A stretch of DNA of 64,000 nucleotides from Gammaproteobacteria bacterium 42_54_T18 (GCA_002163245.1 MAAL01000082.1:44062-108061), one strand, 5' to 3'; positions 44,778 through 56,877 are shown, counted from the stretch's first letter. Program-made: numbers and translations. The notes: generated by a model not told the origin, from the sequence alone.

Positions 44778-46100
44778 ATGGCGGCATTGATGCGCTTTAT
44801 TTTATTGAGACCTTCAACGGTTATTTTTCTGATACTGGGGGTGGCACTTGTTATGTGGGCCTTCAGTATTTTAGGGGAAGACCCAGGGTATTTATTATTA
44901 CATTTTGCAAATATTACTGTAGAAAGTAGTGTTATTGTCGCCATCGTATCGTTAACACTATTTGTTGGTGTGTTGTTTGTTTGTTATCGCACTATTGCCT
45001 GGGTATTTGATGGAAAGGGTAGTCAGCGGCGGGCGGGTAAAAAAACCACTAAAGGCTTAGTTGCCTTGGCTGAAGGTAATTGGTTAAACGCAGAAAAATT
45101 GTTAAAAAAATCAGCCAAGAAAAATGAAACACCACTGGTTAATTATATATCCGCAGCCCAGGCCGCGCATGAACAAGGTGAAGGTGATCGTCGGGACGAG
45201 TACCTGCGACAAGCCCATGAGTCAACAAAAGGCGTTGATATTGCTATTGGTTTAACAAAAGCCAGATTGCAATTCGAAAGTCGACAATGGGAGCAATGTT
45301 TAGCAACATTGATGATGTTAAAGGATAACGAAACGTCTCCAAGTTATGGTTACGTTATTAAGATGATGGCGGAAGTATATGTAGCATTAAGTGATTGGGA
45401 ACATCTTGTTGAGCTGCTAGTTGATCTTAAAAAAAGCAAAGTGTATTCAAAAGATGAGTTTTTAGCAATATCGTTACAAGGTTATCAGGGATTGTTAAAA
45501 CGTGCGGTACGCGGTCTTGAGCAAGCGGCAGAGTTAAATCAATTACGCCAAGCATGGGTGCGGATCCCTAAAAAACTACAGAAGACACCGTCTTTGTTAA
45601 AAGAATATTGTGGGTGTTTGGTTGCTCTAAATGCAGACGTAGATGCCGAAAAAACCATTTTAAGTTATTTGCAAAAAAATTGGGATGATAGTCTTGTGGC
45701 GATGTACGGCACAGTGACAGGGGCAGACGTTGCCCAACAATTATTGTTTGCAGAGATCTGGTTAAAAGAACGGCCGAATAATGCCATGTTGTTATTAACA
45801 CTGGGGCGTTTGAGTTTGTTGAATAAGCAATGGGATAAAGCCCAGTTCTACTTTGAAACAAGCCTGAAAAGTCGACAAAGTGCTGCGGCATTTGCCGAAT
45901 TAGGTCGGTTGTTAAGTCACATGGGTGAGCACAAAAGCAGTAATGAATATTTTCAAAAAGGCCTGGCAATGATTTCTGACAGGTTGCCTGATTTACCTAT
46001 GCCAGAGCTTATGCCTGAGCCTGCATCCAAGCCAGTTGATTCGCCGGTAGATGTGGTTGAAACGAAAACTGATTCTTCTTCATCTTCAGAATCTTTGTAG
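44778..46100 (+). CDS. hemY: HemY family heme-biosynthesis-associated TPR protein
   Basis: 440 residues. Two membrane helices (about 10-30 and 45-70), then the HemY_N domain (KGLVALAEGNWLNAEKLLKKSAK) and TPR-like helices. Ends with a Ser-rich tail. It is the gammaproteobacterial HemY, not the protoporphyrinogen oxidase of Gram-positives that shares the name. Follows hemX by 12 bp. Confidence 0.88.
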   Translation: MAALMRFILLRPSTVIFLILGVALVMWAFSILGEDPGYLLLHFANITVESSVIVAIVSLTLFVGVLFVCYRTIAWVFDGKGSQRRAGKKTTKGLVALAEGNWLNAEKLLKKSAKKNETPLVNYISAAQAAHEQGEGDRRDEYLRQAHESTKGVDIAIGLTKARLQFESRQWEQCLATLMMLKDNETSPSYGYVIKMMAEVYVALSDWEHLVELLVDLKKSKVYSKDEFLAISLQGYQGLLKRAVRGLEQAAELNQLRQAWVRIPKKLQKTPSLLKEYCGCLVALNADVDAEKTILSYLQKNWDDSLVAMYGTVTGADVAQQLLFAEIWLKERPNNAMLLLTLGRLSLLNKQWDKAQFYFETSLKSRQSAAAFAELGRLLSHMGEHKSSNEYFQKGLAMISDRLPDLPMPELMPEPASKPVDSPVDVVETKTDSSSSSESL

Positions 46101-46134
46101 CGAACTTAATAAAAACATTTTTTGGAAACGTTTT

Positions 46135-46479
46135 ATGCAGTTATATATCTATGTCGCTAGTGATAACGTGGATGAGTTGGTTGAGCCGATATCAAAAGTA
46201 TTAACTCAATGGGTTGGTGACGCCAACGACAGAAAGCAATTGGTCAATCAGCAAGAAGAAGAGCGGCTAGGTGTGAACATCACAATTGAGTCAAAAAACC
46301 AGTTAAACAAGCCGCTAAAGTTTTTGTATTCTCTTGCCAAAGAGCATCAGTGTGATTTTGTGGTAGGAAAGTTTGATGGCGATGCGCTGGGTGAAGGTGC
46401 TATGGAAGATGTGTGTTATTTCGGTTTTGAAGAAGGACGCCCAGATATGTTTGAAGTGGCCAGTTATTTAGAGTTATAA
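46135..46479 (+). CDS. Small protein of unknown function after hemY
   Basis: 114 residues from ATG 46135, six bases after GGAAA; the frame continues upstream into hemY but that is not supported. Soluble, acidic, no signal. Predicted alpha/beta pattern with conserved-looking GKFDGDALGEGAMEDVCYFGFEEGRPDMFEVASYLEL at the end, here given as key segments GKFDG, EDVCYFGFEEG and MFEVASYL. Family not recognised. Position 34 bp after hemY suggests operon membership. Confidence 0.65.
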   Translation: MQLYIYVASDNVDELVEPISKVLTQWVGDANDRKQLVNQQEEERLGVNITIESKNQLNKPLKFLYSLAKEHQCDFVVGKFDGDALGEGAMEDVCYFGFEEGRPDMFEVASYLEL

Positions 46480-46528
46480 ATATCTAGAGCGTCATCGTTT
46501 GGGATTGTATGGCACAGGAAGCCGAAAT

Positions 46529-47011
46529 TTAAAAAAGTGAATGCAATAAATAGATAGCTATCAGAATTACGTAAGGATACATCACCGTGGGTCGCAGGGC
46601 ATTACTGATATATTCAATGATCAACCCAACGGTTCCTGGTTTTTGCGTTTCCCAGGTGCTGTAGAATGAGAACGGAATTGTGGGGGTGCCAATAGCGTCC
46701 TTTGGAGGGTTCTTAAGCGCAGCTTCAATGGTAAGCAGCCTTTCACCTGATCGCGCTTGATAGGTTTTCCATATGCCCTCCTGAAACCATAAGGTGAGGA
46801 TAAGCATCAGTGATAGGTAACTGTCTATTGATAGTGCGATACACAGCAGGCATAGTCCAACGCTGAAAAGTTTAATGAGCAAGGCGTATTGTTCATACTT
46901 TTCATAGTCGCTATGCAGGATTTGCCATTCAATGGATAGGTCATTTATTAAGTTTAAAGATTGAGGATCTGTAGGCTGTATTGCTTGGTATGGTGTTTGG
47001 TTGGTTGGCAC
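46529..47011 (-). CDS. Small inner-membrane protein of unknown function
   Basis: 160 residues. Polar N-terminus (about 1-40, including YEKYEQYAL), two adjacent membrane helices (about 43-80) and a third at the end (about 142-160), with a loop containing STWETQKPGTVG. No family recognised. Convergent with the hemCDXY block and divergent from the interrupted lipoprotein gene. Confidence 0.65.
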   Translation of the reverse strand: MPTNQTPYQAIQPTDPQSLNLINDLSIEWQILHSDYEKYEQYALLIKLFSVGLCLLCIALSIDSYLSLMLILTLWFQEGIWKTYQARSGERLLTIEAALKNPPKDAIGTPTIPFSFYSTWETQKPGTVGLIIEYISNALRPTVMYPYVILIAIYLLHSLF

Positions 47012-47077
47012 GTGAGATTCCTGGTGTTCGACTGTTGGTGTGGTAGGTAATGATCATAACAAAAAAGTAGGTTTTTC

Positions 47078-47554
47078 ATGAAATTAAAAATAATGGTTAT
47101 TGTTCTGGCTGTTTTGCTAAGTGGCTGTGATCTTGTAGAAGAATTGTGTGCAGTGGAAGCCGAAATTGACGGGCCTAGGGTGTAGGCTTTTATGCAATTT
47201 AATGTGCCAGAGGAGGGGGGTGAGATTGGATCGTATTATTACTATGGCAATATTTCGAAAGAATTGTACGAAAAAATCAGCAGCAACAAGATAAAGCGAG
47301 GTTTTATGTTGTTGGAGAAGGTTCGTTATTGGGGAGATGATGATCTTGTGCATGAGTACAGGGATAAAGAATACTCAGGGGATTTGGTATTTAGGATTGA
47401 GAATCTTGTTCGGATCAGGGGTATAAATGGTGATCCGTTATTAGGGCTTGATGAACCCAAGCAGGTGACTGTACCGGTGAAGCCTGATGTTACGACTGAG
47501 GGCGTTATCGCTAAGCCTGCTACCTCAAGGGTGGTTCCACGAACAGCGAACTAA
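47078..47554 (+). pseudogene. Lipoprotein gene interrupted by in-frame TAG
   Basis: The ATG at 47078 opens a lipoprotein signal (KLKIMVIVLAVLLSGC, Cys17), then DLVEELCAVEAEIDGPRV and a TAG at 47183-47185. The same frame resumes without any shift at 47186 (AFMQFNVPEEGG) and runs to 47554. The second part has no signal of its own and begins mid-domain, so the two parts are one 158-residue lipoprotein broken by an amber codon. Changing one base would restore it. It could be a true nonsense mutation, amber readthrough or a sequence error. Short, single-domain; family unknown. Confidence 0.75.
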
Positions 47555-47802
47555 AAGTAAGTAATGAGATCGGCGCTATCTAATACAGGTAATTCAATAC
47601 AAGCGCTCTAATATAAATAACATCGCTTGGATTGCGTGATACGATTGATTACTATAAATCGGTCAATTTTTGGTTCAGATGACGTTATGTCTTTATAACT
47701 ACATCTACCGACTCTCTTATAACATAGAATATGAGCAAGGCTTGTTGGTTTTAGCTCAAGTATTAACGCTAAGTTTGGCGTAGAAAATGAGGATTTTTTG
47801 GC

Positions 47803-48273
47803 ATGAATGAATTATATAAAAGCCCAGACTCGGACATGGGTGAAGAAGCAGTTGTTGAGCATGAATACATTGGATTTTGGTTGCGTGTCGTAGCATCTAT
47901 TGTTGATAATATTTGGATGGGAATTTTAATGATTGTTTTGATTTCCATATTTTCAAGCTTAGGGCTGATGGAATTAGATATGGAGGAAATGAATCTTGAA
48001 GGTATGCTGCTGCAAGTCTTTGTTCCTTTTGTTCTAATTATGTGGTTGTGGCGGCGTTATTCCTCAACACCAGGAAAAATGATGTTTAAAGCCAAAATTC
48101 TTGATGCAAAAACCTACCAGCCAGTTTCGACTGGACGTTTAGTTGTGCGGTATGTTGGATACTTTGTATCGGTAATTCCGCTTTGCTTAGGTTTTATTTG
48201 GATTGCGTTCGATAGTAAGAAGCAAGGGTTTCATGACAAACTTGCGGGAACGGTTGTTGTTCGCGGGGAGTGA
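47803..48273 (+). CDS. RDD family membrane protein
   Basis: 156 residues. RDD pattern: FWLRVVASIVDN (Arg, Asp) and, near the end, FDSKKQGFHDKLAGTVVV (Asp, Asp). Three to four membrane helices. Function of RDD proteins is mostly unknown; some act in ion or small-molecule transport. It stands alone. Confidence 0.88.
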   Translation: MNELYKSPDSDMGEEAVVEHEYIGFWLRVVASIVDNIWMGILMIVLISIFSSLGLMELDMEEMNLEGMLLQVFVPFVLIMWLWRRYSSTPGKMMFKAKILDAKTYQPVSTGRLVVRYVGYFVSVIPLCLGFIWIAFDSKKQGFHDKLAGTVVVRGE

Positions 48274-48310
48274 AAAACGCTAAGAGCTGGCACTGATTGG
48301 ATGCGCAGTC

Positions 48311-48365
48311 GGGGGGGGGGAAGATGTTTGTTAAATAAATGAGGGCGATACATTTATTTAACAAA
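48311..48365. repeat. G10 run followed by a perfect 15-bp inverted repeat
   Basis: Ten consecutive G (48311-48320), then TTTGTTAAATAAATG (48327-48341) and CATTTATTTAACAAA (48351-48365) with a 9-nt loop. The palindrome is exact and AT-rich. It lies about 40 bp after the RDD gene and 90 bp before the next start. It could be a terminator-like hairpin or an operator. Confidence 0.8.
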
Positions 48366-48453
48366 TCTACAACATATGTGTTTTAAGGATTTCTATAGTA
48401 TAGTGCTTTGTTTTAAGAAAATTAATGCTATAAGAAACTCGATTAGGGAAGTC

Positions 48454-49299
48454 ATGAAGAATTCGGTTTTAATATTATCAATGTTCGTGTTATGGGGGTG
48501 TGGAGGATCAGGTGGTTCAAATGATAATGCACCGGTAGCAGTTGATTTGGCGCAAGTTGATTTAAGTGGAACTTGGGTAGTTGTAAATGAAATAAGAAAA
48601 AGCAAAGCTAATACCGGTGAATATCTGTCGAGCGAGTTTGTAGAATTTAAGTTTGTATTAGAAGATACAGATGATGGCGTGAAATTCGATCGGTGTTGGG
48701 AGTATGGAGGTGTTTATTCTCCTTACGGTATCAAGACGAGTGAACGTTTTTATATGGATCCTTCTGATGAAGGTTATGTTCTTGTGAGTAATGATACTTT
48801 ACGACAGATTTCAAATTATGAGGATGAATTTCAACCGGGGTTTGATTTTCAATCTATTTCAACTCTCTCTAAAATATCGGAAGGAGTAGAGATTGATGAC
48901 GGGGTTTTTGTGTTATCTGGCCCTGTGACAGTAGATGAACGCGATAACGTTTGTGCATGGCAAGTATATTCAAATATTGGTGTGATCCGAACAATAGAGG
49001 TAATTGCACCTTATGAAAATGACAGTATATTGTTAAATATTTCACTTATAGGCGATATAGCAGAAGGGGAATATCAATACAGTGATTTCTGGGATGCAGG
49101 GCCAGTTAAGATCGATGTAAGCTCATCTGTTGAAGAATTTTGGGATCAAACAGGTTCAAATACATTGACCCCGGAAAATGTGATTATTGATTTTTCAATA
49201 TCATCGGAAGATTTTATGTCTGCAACGTTCTCTTTTTTAGGGCAAGATGGAGGGGCTTATACCGGTGAGTTTGAGGTGGATCTCTCCAATCGATTGTAA
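48454..49299 (+). CDS. Lipoprotein of unknown function
   Basis: 281 residues from ATG 48454, just after AGGGAA; an upstream ATG at 48376 is not supported. Lipobox SMFVLWGC (Cys about 16), then a Gly/Ser-rich linker. The mature part is acidic and beta-rich (VDLSGTWVV, then repeated beta strands), of a lipocalin- or beta-sandwich-like appearance. No known family recognised. Confidence 0.75.
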   Translation: MKNSVLILSMFVLWGCGGSGGSNDNAPVAVDLAQVDLSGTWVVVNEIRKSKANTGEYLSSEFVEFKFVLEDTDDGVKFDRCWEYGGVYSPYGIKTSERFYMDPSDEGYVLVSNDTLRQISNYEDEFQPGFDFQSISTLSKISEGVEIDDGVFVLSGPVTVDERDNVCAWQVYSNIGVIRTIEVIAPYENDSILLNISLIGDIAEGEYQYSDFWDAGPVKIDVSSSVEEFWDQTGSNTLTPENVIIDFSISSEDFMSATFSFLGQDGGAYTGEFEVDLSNRL

Positions 49300-49359
49300 G
49301 CTCTTAAGAGAATATTTGGGATTAGATGACCCTTGGTTATATGAGGCTGTAATTGTAGT

Positions 49360-49398
49360 CTGACCTCGGTAGCACCATTCTTAGGGCTGTGAGGTCAG
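49360..49398. terminator. Hairpin between convergent genes
   Basis: CTGACCTC (49360-49367) and GAGGTCAG (49391-49398) are perfect 8-bp arms with a 23-nt loop between the lipoprotein gene and fadH. No T-tract; weak call. Confidence 0.35.
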
Positions 49399-49430
49399 TT
49401 GCTGGTTGTAAAAATATTTGAGTTTATGTT

Positions 49431-51778
<2,348 letters not shown>

Positions 51779-52984
51779 ATGGAATTTAATGCGTTGCCGA
51801 TCAATGAAAAAGTCGCCAATAATGTACAGCGTGTAGAGAGCGCCGTTCATGCTGCCGTTCGAGGTTATGAAAAGCTGGCATCACTGGTAGGGGGAGGTAG
51901 AAAGGGGCCTTATGATGACAGAAATTTTGAATTTGTTGGTGGGGCTAAAGATAGTTTACGCATGAAGCATTATGACAAAAGTTTGCGATTGCTTTGGAAG
52001 GCCGAAGAGCACTTACCTCAGGCTAACTTTAGGGACCTGACGAAAGGCGAAAAAACCTTTATGTCTCAAGCTAAGCAAACGCTCAATAAAAAAGAAAAGA
52101 TTCAGATCGAACGTTTTTCTAGTGATGAATATAAGGCACTAATTAATCGAGAGTATACGCAAGAGCAAAAGCAGGCAATTATTAATATACTATCGATAAT
52201 TGGTCACGGTGAAGCGTACGCATGGATGGTAGCGGCAGAGGTGCTTACCGATTGTAAAAGTACTGGAGGTCGCGCAGCGTTAACCATGCAGGTGTTGGAG
52301 GAAGCTAAACATTTTGTGGTGTTACGAGAGTTAATGTTGGCGTGGGATTGTGAGATTCCTCGGTTTACGGTTTGGGAATATGTTGTGTTGGAGCGTACGT
52401 TAAAATCCACCGGTATGGAAAAATTCTTCGGTATGAATGTGGTGGTTGAAAATGTAGCTATGGGTATTTTTGGCATGTTTGGAGAGCTTCCCGGTTTAGA
52501 AATTCTAAAAATGTTCCATCTTGATGAGTCTCGGCATACCGCTCTTCCTTATAATTATTTTGATGAAATGCCCATGACGTGGTGGGAAAAAAATAGCCCC
52601 TTGGCTCAGTTTCGTCGTTTAATGATGGTGTTACCTGCGGTGCCTATGATGGCTTCGTTAGAAAAAGATATGGCTATTTTAGGCGTGGATTCATTGGAGT
52701 TTGGGGGGGCAATGTTGCGAAAGATTGCGCATATGAAGGATCGTGTTGGGTTTAATACGTTTATACCATCATCAGTATTAAAAGAATTGGTCAATGATGC
52801 TTTTAACCTGTACGCGAGTTACTCTCGACCAGGACATACACCAAGACGTTTTGTTGAGGCCGATACGGTGATGGGAGAAGATATGCAGGCAATCGAAAAG
52901 GAGTTGTTTGACCTATATTCTACCGGGAAAAAAGTGACTGAGCTTGCAAGCCGAAAAATATTGGATTGGCGTAAAGCTGCGTAA
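51779..52984 (+). CDS. Ferritin-like diiron protein, putative oxygenase
   Basis: 401 residues. A helical core carries a full diiron-carboxylate set: Glu145 (HGEAYAW), Glu175-x-x-His178 (EEAKHF), Glu224 (VVENVA) and Glu250-x-x-His253 (DESRH). The spacing (E, 30 residues to ExxH, E, 26 residues to ExxH) is that of R2-like and acyl-ACP desaturase/AurF-type oxygenases. No signal peptide. Substrate unknown; the divergent fadH suggests a lipid or acyl-CoA. No electron-transfer gene is adjacent on its strand, but a 2Fe-2S flavin reductase lies 1.2 kb away. Confidence 0.8.
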   Translation: MEFNALPINEKVANNVQRVESAVHAAVRGYEKLASLVGGGRKGPYDDRNFEFVGGAKDSLRMKHYDKSLRLLWKAEEHLPQANFRDLTKGEKTFMSQAKQTLNKKEKIQIERFSSDEYKALINREYTQEQKQAIINILSIIGHGEAYAWMVAAEVLTDCKSTGGRAALTMQVLEEAKHFVVLRELMLAWDCEIPRFTVWEYVVLERTLKSTGMEKFFGMNVVVENVAMGIFGMFGELPGLEILKMFHLDESRHTALPYNYFDEMPMTWWEKNSPLAQFRRLMMVLPAVPMMASLEKDMAILGVDSLEFGGAMLRKIAHMKDRVGFNTFIPSSVLKELVNDAFNLYASYSRPGHTPRRFVEADTVMGEDMQAIEKELFDLYSTGKKVTELASRKILDWRKAA

Positions 52985-53031
52985 CTGAGACTGTAACTAA
53001 TTAAGAGCGATGATTAATGCGGGAAGACTTT

Positions 53032-53060
53032 AGGTCGGGTGAGAGCCTGGCCTTTTTTTT
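53032..53060 (+). terminator. Rho-independent terminator of the diiron gene
   Basis: AGGTCGGG and CCTGGCCT pair over 8 bp (two G-U pairs), loop TGAGAG, then eight T. 48 bp after the stop. Confidence 0.8.
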
Positions 53061-53063
53061 GCG

Positions 53064-54083
53064 CTAATATTGCAGCGGTGTTTTTCCCGTCCAGCGCTTA
53101 AATGCGCGGTGAAAAGAGCTTTGTTCAGCAAATCCAAGCAGTAAGCTAATTTCCATTAATGATAATTTGGCTTCTTGTACTAATGATACGGCAATTTCTT
53201 TTCTTACATCATCAATTAGACCTTGGTAGGTTAATCCTTTCTTGTCCAATTTTCGGCGTAATGTGCGTTCCCCCATGCTTAGATGTGTGCTTACGAGGGC
53301 GAGGGATGGGGTGCCATGAGAAAGGTTATTGATAATGTAAGTACGCAACTGTATAAGCCAGTCATCTTGCATCACTGCATTGCGATAAAGTTCAACGGTT
53401 TTTTCCAGCATTAATTGATGCAGGCGAGGATCATGATGTTGTAACTTGTAATGTAGTGTGTCTTTTTCTAAGGGGATGTAGAGCTTTTCGGATCTGAAAT
53501 GGCAGGGCGCCCCTAATAGCGTTGCGTACTCTTCTGCGGGCGCTTCATTTTTCCAAGGGAAATGAAAGCTTTCACAGGGCCCTTCTATGGCTGTCCAGCG
53601 ATTAATAAAACCTAGAATACTAGAAATAATATATTCTATAAAATGTCGGCTATATTGGTCAAAATTACCTTGTGTTGTTCCACCCTCTATCCACGCTTTT
53701 TCATTTTTTTGATGAACACTTAAAATGTATTGATTGGAAATTAATTTTGAATATTTATCGAGAGTAGCGAGCGCTTTGCCGGTAGTTTGGCAGGTTTGAA
53801 TTAAGTAACCTAAAAAACCCCAGTGTTTGGTGACCGAAAACCCACCGCAGCGAAGGGCTATCAGGGTGTCGTTTGTTTCATTCTCTGCAAATTGAAAGGC
53901 TTCACCTAAAAGTGATGTAGGGATAAAACAGTGGCCGGAGCTGTTATTGTTGATAAGATCAAATTGTTGAGTCAGTGAATCAGGGAATGAAATGTTTTTT
54001 TGCGACAGAAATTCAGAAAGCGTGAGGAATATATCTGCTGATACGAGCCATTGGTTGTTATTGTTATAATCGCTGGAGGTCAT
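53064..54083 (-). CDS. AraC family regulator with arabinose-binding-like N-terminal domain
   Basis: 339 residues. N-terminal domain with HWGFLGYLIQTCQTTGKALATLD; C-terminal HTH with HLSMGERTLRRKLDKKGL and SLLLGFAEQSSFHRAFKRW. Same domain layout as the regulators at 15258 and 22113. Located between the diiron protein gene (convergent) and a flavin reductase gene (same strand). It may regulate one of them. Confidence 0.88.
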   Translation of the reverse strand: MTSSDYNNNNQWLVSADIFLTLSEFLSQKNISFPDSLTQQFDLINNNSSGHCFIPTSLLGEAFQFAENETNDTLIALRCGGFSVTKHWGFLGYLIQTCQTTGKALATLDKYSKLISNQYILSVHQKNEKAWIEGGTTQGNFDQYSRHFIEYIISSILGFINRWTAIEGPCESFHFPWKNEAPAEEYATLLGAPCHFRSEKLYIPLEKDTLHYKLQHHDPRLHQLMLEKTVELYRNAVMQDDWLIQLRTYIINNLSHGTPSLALVSTHLSMGERTLRRKLDKKGLTYQGLIDDVRKEIAVSLVQEAKLSLMEISLLLGFAEQSSFHRAFKRWTGKTPLQY

Positions 54084-54219
54084 AGGGCATGCGGTCAGTC
54101 GCTGATTTAATGCTACGTTCTAGTAGTGTGTTTTGTGCACCTTTGTTTTTCTAGTATTCATAATGTCAGCTTATTGTGCGAATGACAAATATTGCACTCT
54201 GCCAAGTAAATCGTGTTTG

Positions 54220-55233
54220 TTAGTTATTCCGGGGTGCGTAATCAAAAACGTCAGACTGTACTTGCTGTTCTTTTATGCCTGTTGCTAAAAGGTCATCTAA
54301 CACTGCATAGGCCATGCCTGGTGAACCGCATAATATGATTTCTGCATCATCGGAAATGTTGTGGTCATCTAGCATCGCTTTGTGGACAAAGCCCGTTCGG
54401 CCTTGCCATGTAGTGCTTGGTTCAGAGACAACGGAGGTATAATGGATATTGCTATTGTTCTTTGCCATGTTAAGAAAAATATCATTAAGAAATAATTCAC
54501 TGGCAGTGCGTGTTCCCCAGTAAATGTGGATTTGACGATGGTTTTGCCCGCCAACGAATTGTTCTGCGATGCTTTTGATTTGTGATATGCCTGTGCTGCC
54601 GGCGACAAGAAACAAAGGGGCTGTATTTATAAGTTTTTTTAGATAGCAGTTGCCGTGGGGTAGCGATATGTTAACAACATTGCCAACAGTAAATGCGGCT
54701 CTAAGTCGACGAGAGCGTTCGTCTTTATCGGAAAATCCGACGTACAGTTGAAGTGTTCGTTCTTTGTTGGGAATGCTGCCAATGGAGAATGCACACTCTG
54801 TCTCTTCATCAAGGACAACTTGTAAATATTGGCCAGGATGAAAATCGATTTTTTTGCCTGCAGGTAAGCGTAATACAACTTCAATGGTATCGTTGCCCAT
54901 TGGCGTGATATTGGTGACTTGGCATGAGGCGTTTATCATTGGGTGCTCTCCAGGGGCCAGTACCCCTTCTATAAAGATGGAACAATCGGATAGTGGTTTT
55001 GCTAGGCAGAATAGTATGTCATCTGCTTTATCATCACCGGCATGAATCTGTTCATTGTCTGTTGTAATGTTCAGTGTGCCTGATTTCAGGCTGCCAGCGC
55101 AAACATAACAGCTACCTGCATCACATCCGTAGGGGAAGCGAAACCCTTGAGCCAATGCGGCTTCTAAGATTGTTTCATGATCTTCAACGCTAAGGGTGAT
55201 ATGTCGAGGTAGGATCTTTACACGGTAGGCCAT
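54220..55233 (-). CDS. 2Fe-2S ferredoxin-NAD(P)H flavin reductase
   Basis: About 337 residues from ATG 55233; ATG 55251 is also possible. Plant-type 2Fe-2S domain first: CDAGSCYVC and a fourth Cys in LFCLAKP (about residues 38-85). Then a FAD domain (SIGSIP) and a NAD domain (LVAGSTGISQIKSI). Resembles CDP-6-deoxy-glucoseen reductase and oxygenase reductases. In pseudomonads such a gene follows rho-ubiD. Here ubiD is missing and the gene follows rho directly. It may serve the nearby diiron protein, but this is only by proximity. Confidence 0.85.
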   Translation of the reverse strand: MAYRVKILPRHITLSVEDHETILEAALAQGFRFPYGCDAGSCYVCAGSLKSGTLNITTDNEQIHAGDDKADDILFCLAKPLSDCSIFIEGVLAPGEHPMINASCQVTNITPMGNDTIEVVLRLPAGKKIDFHPGQYLQVVLDEETECAFSIGSIPNKERTLQLYVGFSDKDERSRRLRAAFTVGNVVNISLPHGNCYLKKLINTAPLFLVAGSTGISQIKSIAEQFVGGQNHRQIHIYWGTRTASELFLNDIFLNMAKNNSNIHYTSVVSEPSTTWQGRTGFVHKAMLDDHNISDDAEIILCGSPGMAYAVLDDLLATGIKEQQVQSDVFDYAPRNN

Positions 55234-55305
55234 AACTGAAGTGTAGGGCATTTAGCTGGGTATTAGGCGAGGCACTATGCAAAGCATTATACCAAGTACT
55301 AAACA

Positions 55306-55338
55306 AAGAAGCCCCAACACGGTGTGTCAGGGCTTCTT
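55306..55338 (-). terminator. Rho-independent terminator of rho
   Basis: On the minus strand AAGAAGCCC and GGGCTTCTT form a 9-bp stem followed by TTGTTT, 20 bp past the rho stop. Confidence 0.75.
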
Positions 55339-55357
55339 CTTCGTTGATGAAATGGGT

Positions 55358-56617
55358 CTATTTACGTTTCATAGAGCCAAAGAACTCATCGTTTGTTTTA
55401 GTCTCTTTCATCTTATCAATTAGGAATTCAACGGCAGCCGTTTCATCCATTGGATGAAGAATCTTGCGTAAAATCCACATCTTCTTAAGTTCTTCTTCAC
55501 TGGTAAGCAAGTCTTCACGACGAGTACCTGATCGGTTGATGTGAATGGCAGGGAATACACGCTTCTCTGCTATGCGACGATCAAGATGCAATTCTTGGTT
55601 ACCGGTACCTTTAAATTCTTCGAAGATAACTTCGTCCATTTTAGATCCAGTGTCTACCAAGGCTGTTGCCATGATAGTTAAACTGCCGCCTTCTTCGATA
55701 TTACGTGCAGCACCAAAAAAGCGTTTTGGCTTTTCTAATGCGTGGGCGTCAACACCACCGGTCAGTACTTTGCCGGATGATGGGATGACAGTGTTATAAG
55801 CACGGGCTAGACGGGTGATGGAATCAAGTAAAATAACCACATCTTGTTTGTGCTCAACCAGGCGTTTGGCCTTTTCGATAACCATTTCAGCGACTTGAAC
55901 GTGGCGTGCGGGTGGCTCATCAAAGGTACTGGCAACCACTTCGCCACGAACCGTACGGCTCATCTCGGTTACTTCTTCCGGACGTTCATCAATAAGTAAA
56001 ACAATGAGGTGACAGTCAGGATTGTTACGGGTGATAGATTGAGCGATGTTCTGCAACATCAATGTTTTACCTGCTTTTGGAGGTGAAACAATCAAACCAC
56101 GCTGGCCTTTTCCGAAAGGGGCCACTAAGTCGATAATACGTGCAGTAATATCTTCGGTGCTGCCATTTCCAAGTTCCATCAACAAGCGTTCGTTGGGGAA
56201 TAAAGGCGTTAAGTTTTCAAAAAGAATTTTGTTTTTAGCGTTTTCAGGAAGATCAAAGTTGATTTGGTTAACTTTGAGTAGGGCAAAATAACGCTCGCCA
56301 TCTTTAGGAGGGCGGATCTTTCCGGAAACGCTGTCACCTTTACGTAAGTTGAAGCGACGGATTTGGCTGGGAGATACATAAATGTCATCTGGGCCAGCAA
56401 GGTATGAACCTTCTGCAGAGCGCAAGAAGCCAAAGCCATCTTGCAAAATTTCTAGTACCCCTTCGCCGTATATATCTTCACCGCTTTTTGCGTGGCATTT
56501 TAATATAGCGAAGATAATGTCTTGTTTGCGAGTTCTGGCGAGGTTGCTTAACCCCATATCGTTGGCTAATTGAAGTAAATCGCCAATAGCTAGTTTTTTT
56601 AGTTCGGAGAGATTCAT
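55358..56617 (-). CDS. rho: Transcription termination factor Rho
   Basis: 419 residues, the usual length. N-terminal RNA-binding domain ([36 protein letters not shown]), then the ATPase with P-loop PPKAGKT and RxxxR-like ERPEEVTEM, arginine finger region and C-terminal Q/R-loop motifs. Hexameric helicase. Last in the trxA/rho block. Confidence 0.97.
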   Translation of the reverse strand: MNLSELKKLAIGDLLQLANDMGLSNLARTRKQDIIFAILKCHAKSGEDIYGEGVLEILQDGFGFLRSAEGSYLAGPDDIYVSPSQIRRFNLRKGDSVSGKIRPPKDGERYFALLKVNQINFDLPENAKNKILFENLTPLFPNERLLMELGNGSTEDITARIIDLVAPFGKGQRGLIVSPPKAGKTLMLQNIAQSITRNNPDCHLIVLLIDERPEEVTEMSRTVRGEVVASTFDEPPARHVQVAEMVIEKAKRLVEHKQDVVILLDSITRLARAYNTVIPSSGKVLTGGVDAHALEKPKRFFGAARNIEEGGSLTIMATALVDTGSKMDEVIFEEFKGTGNQELHLDRRIAEKRVFPAIHINRSGTRREDLLTSEEELKKMWILRKILHPMDETAAVEFLIDKMKETKTNDEFFGSMKRK

Positions 56618-56844
56618 ACGCGTGGGGGTTTAGTTAGAGGTCAATGATGAGATGTGTGGGCGGCGAGCCAAAAGGGTCGGCGTGCTTGTTGCTGCTGTTG
56701 AGAAATAGTAGCGTTGCTCACAATCTGGAAGAGTTTATCGTCGAATGTTTGTCTGGATTTATACAAGAAAGGCAGACCGTGATGGGACGAAGAATATAAT
56801 ACTGCTTTACAATCTAGCACTCCCTGGTAGGAGCGTCCAGCCGC

Positions 56845-56872
56845 ATAGTAACATTTTTTTCGTGGGGGTCAA
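56845..56872 (-). promoter_or_regulatory. Sigma-70 promoter of rho
   Basis: On the minus strand TTGACC (56867-56872), a 16-bp spacer and TACTAT (56845-56850) form a good promoter, with a start near 56837 and a leader of about 220 nt. A long leader suits known Rho autoregulation; no leader peptide is claimed. The rest of the 56618-56953 region has no other gene. Confidence 0.6.
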
Positions 56873-56877
56873 TAATA

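Noticed and set aside
47192..47554. Independent 120-residue protein starting at ATG 47192
   Set aside because: No ribosome site or signal; it is in frame with the lipoprotein signal upstream and separated only by a TAG.
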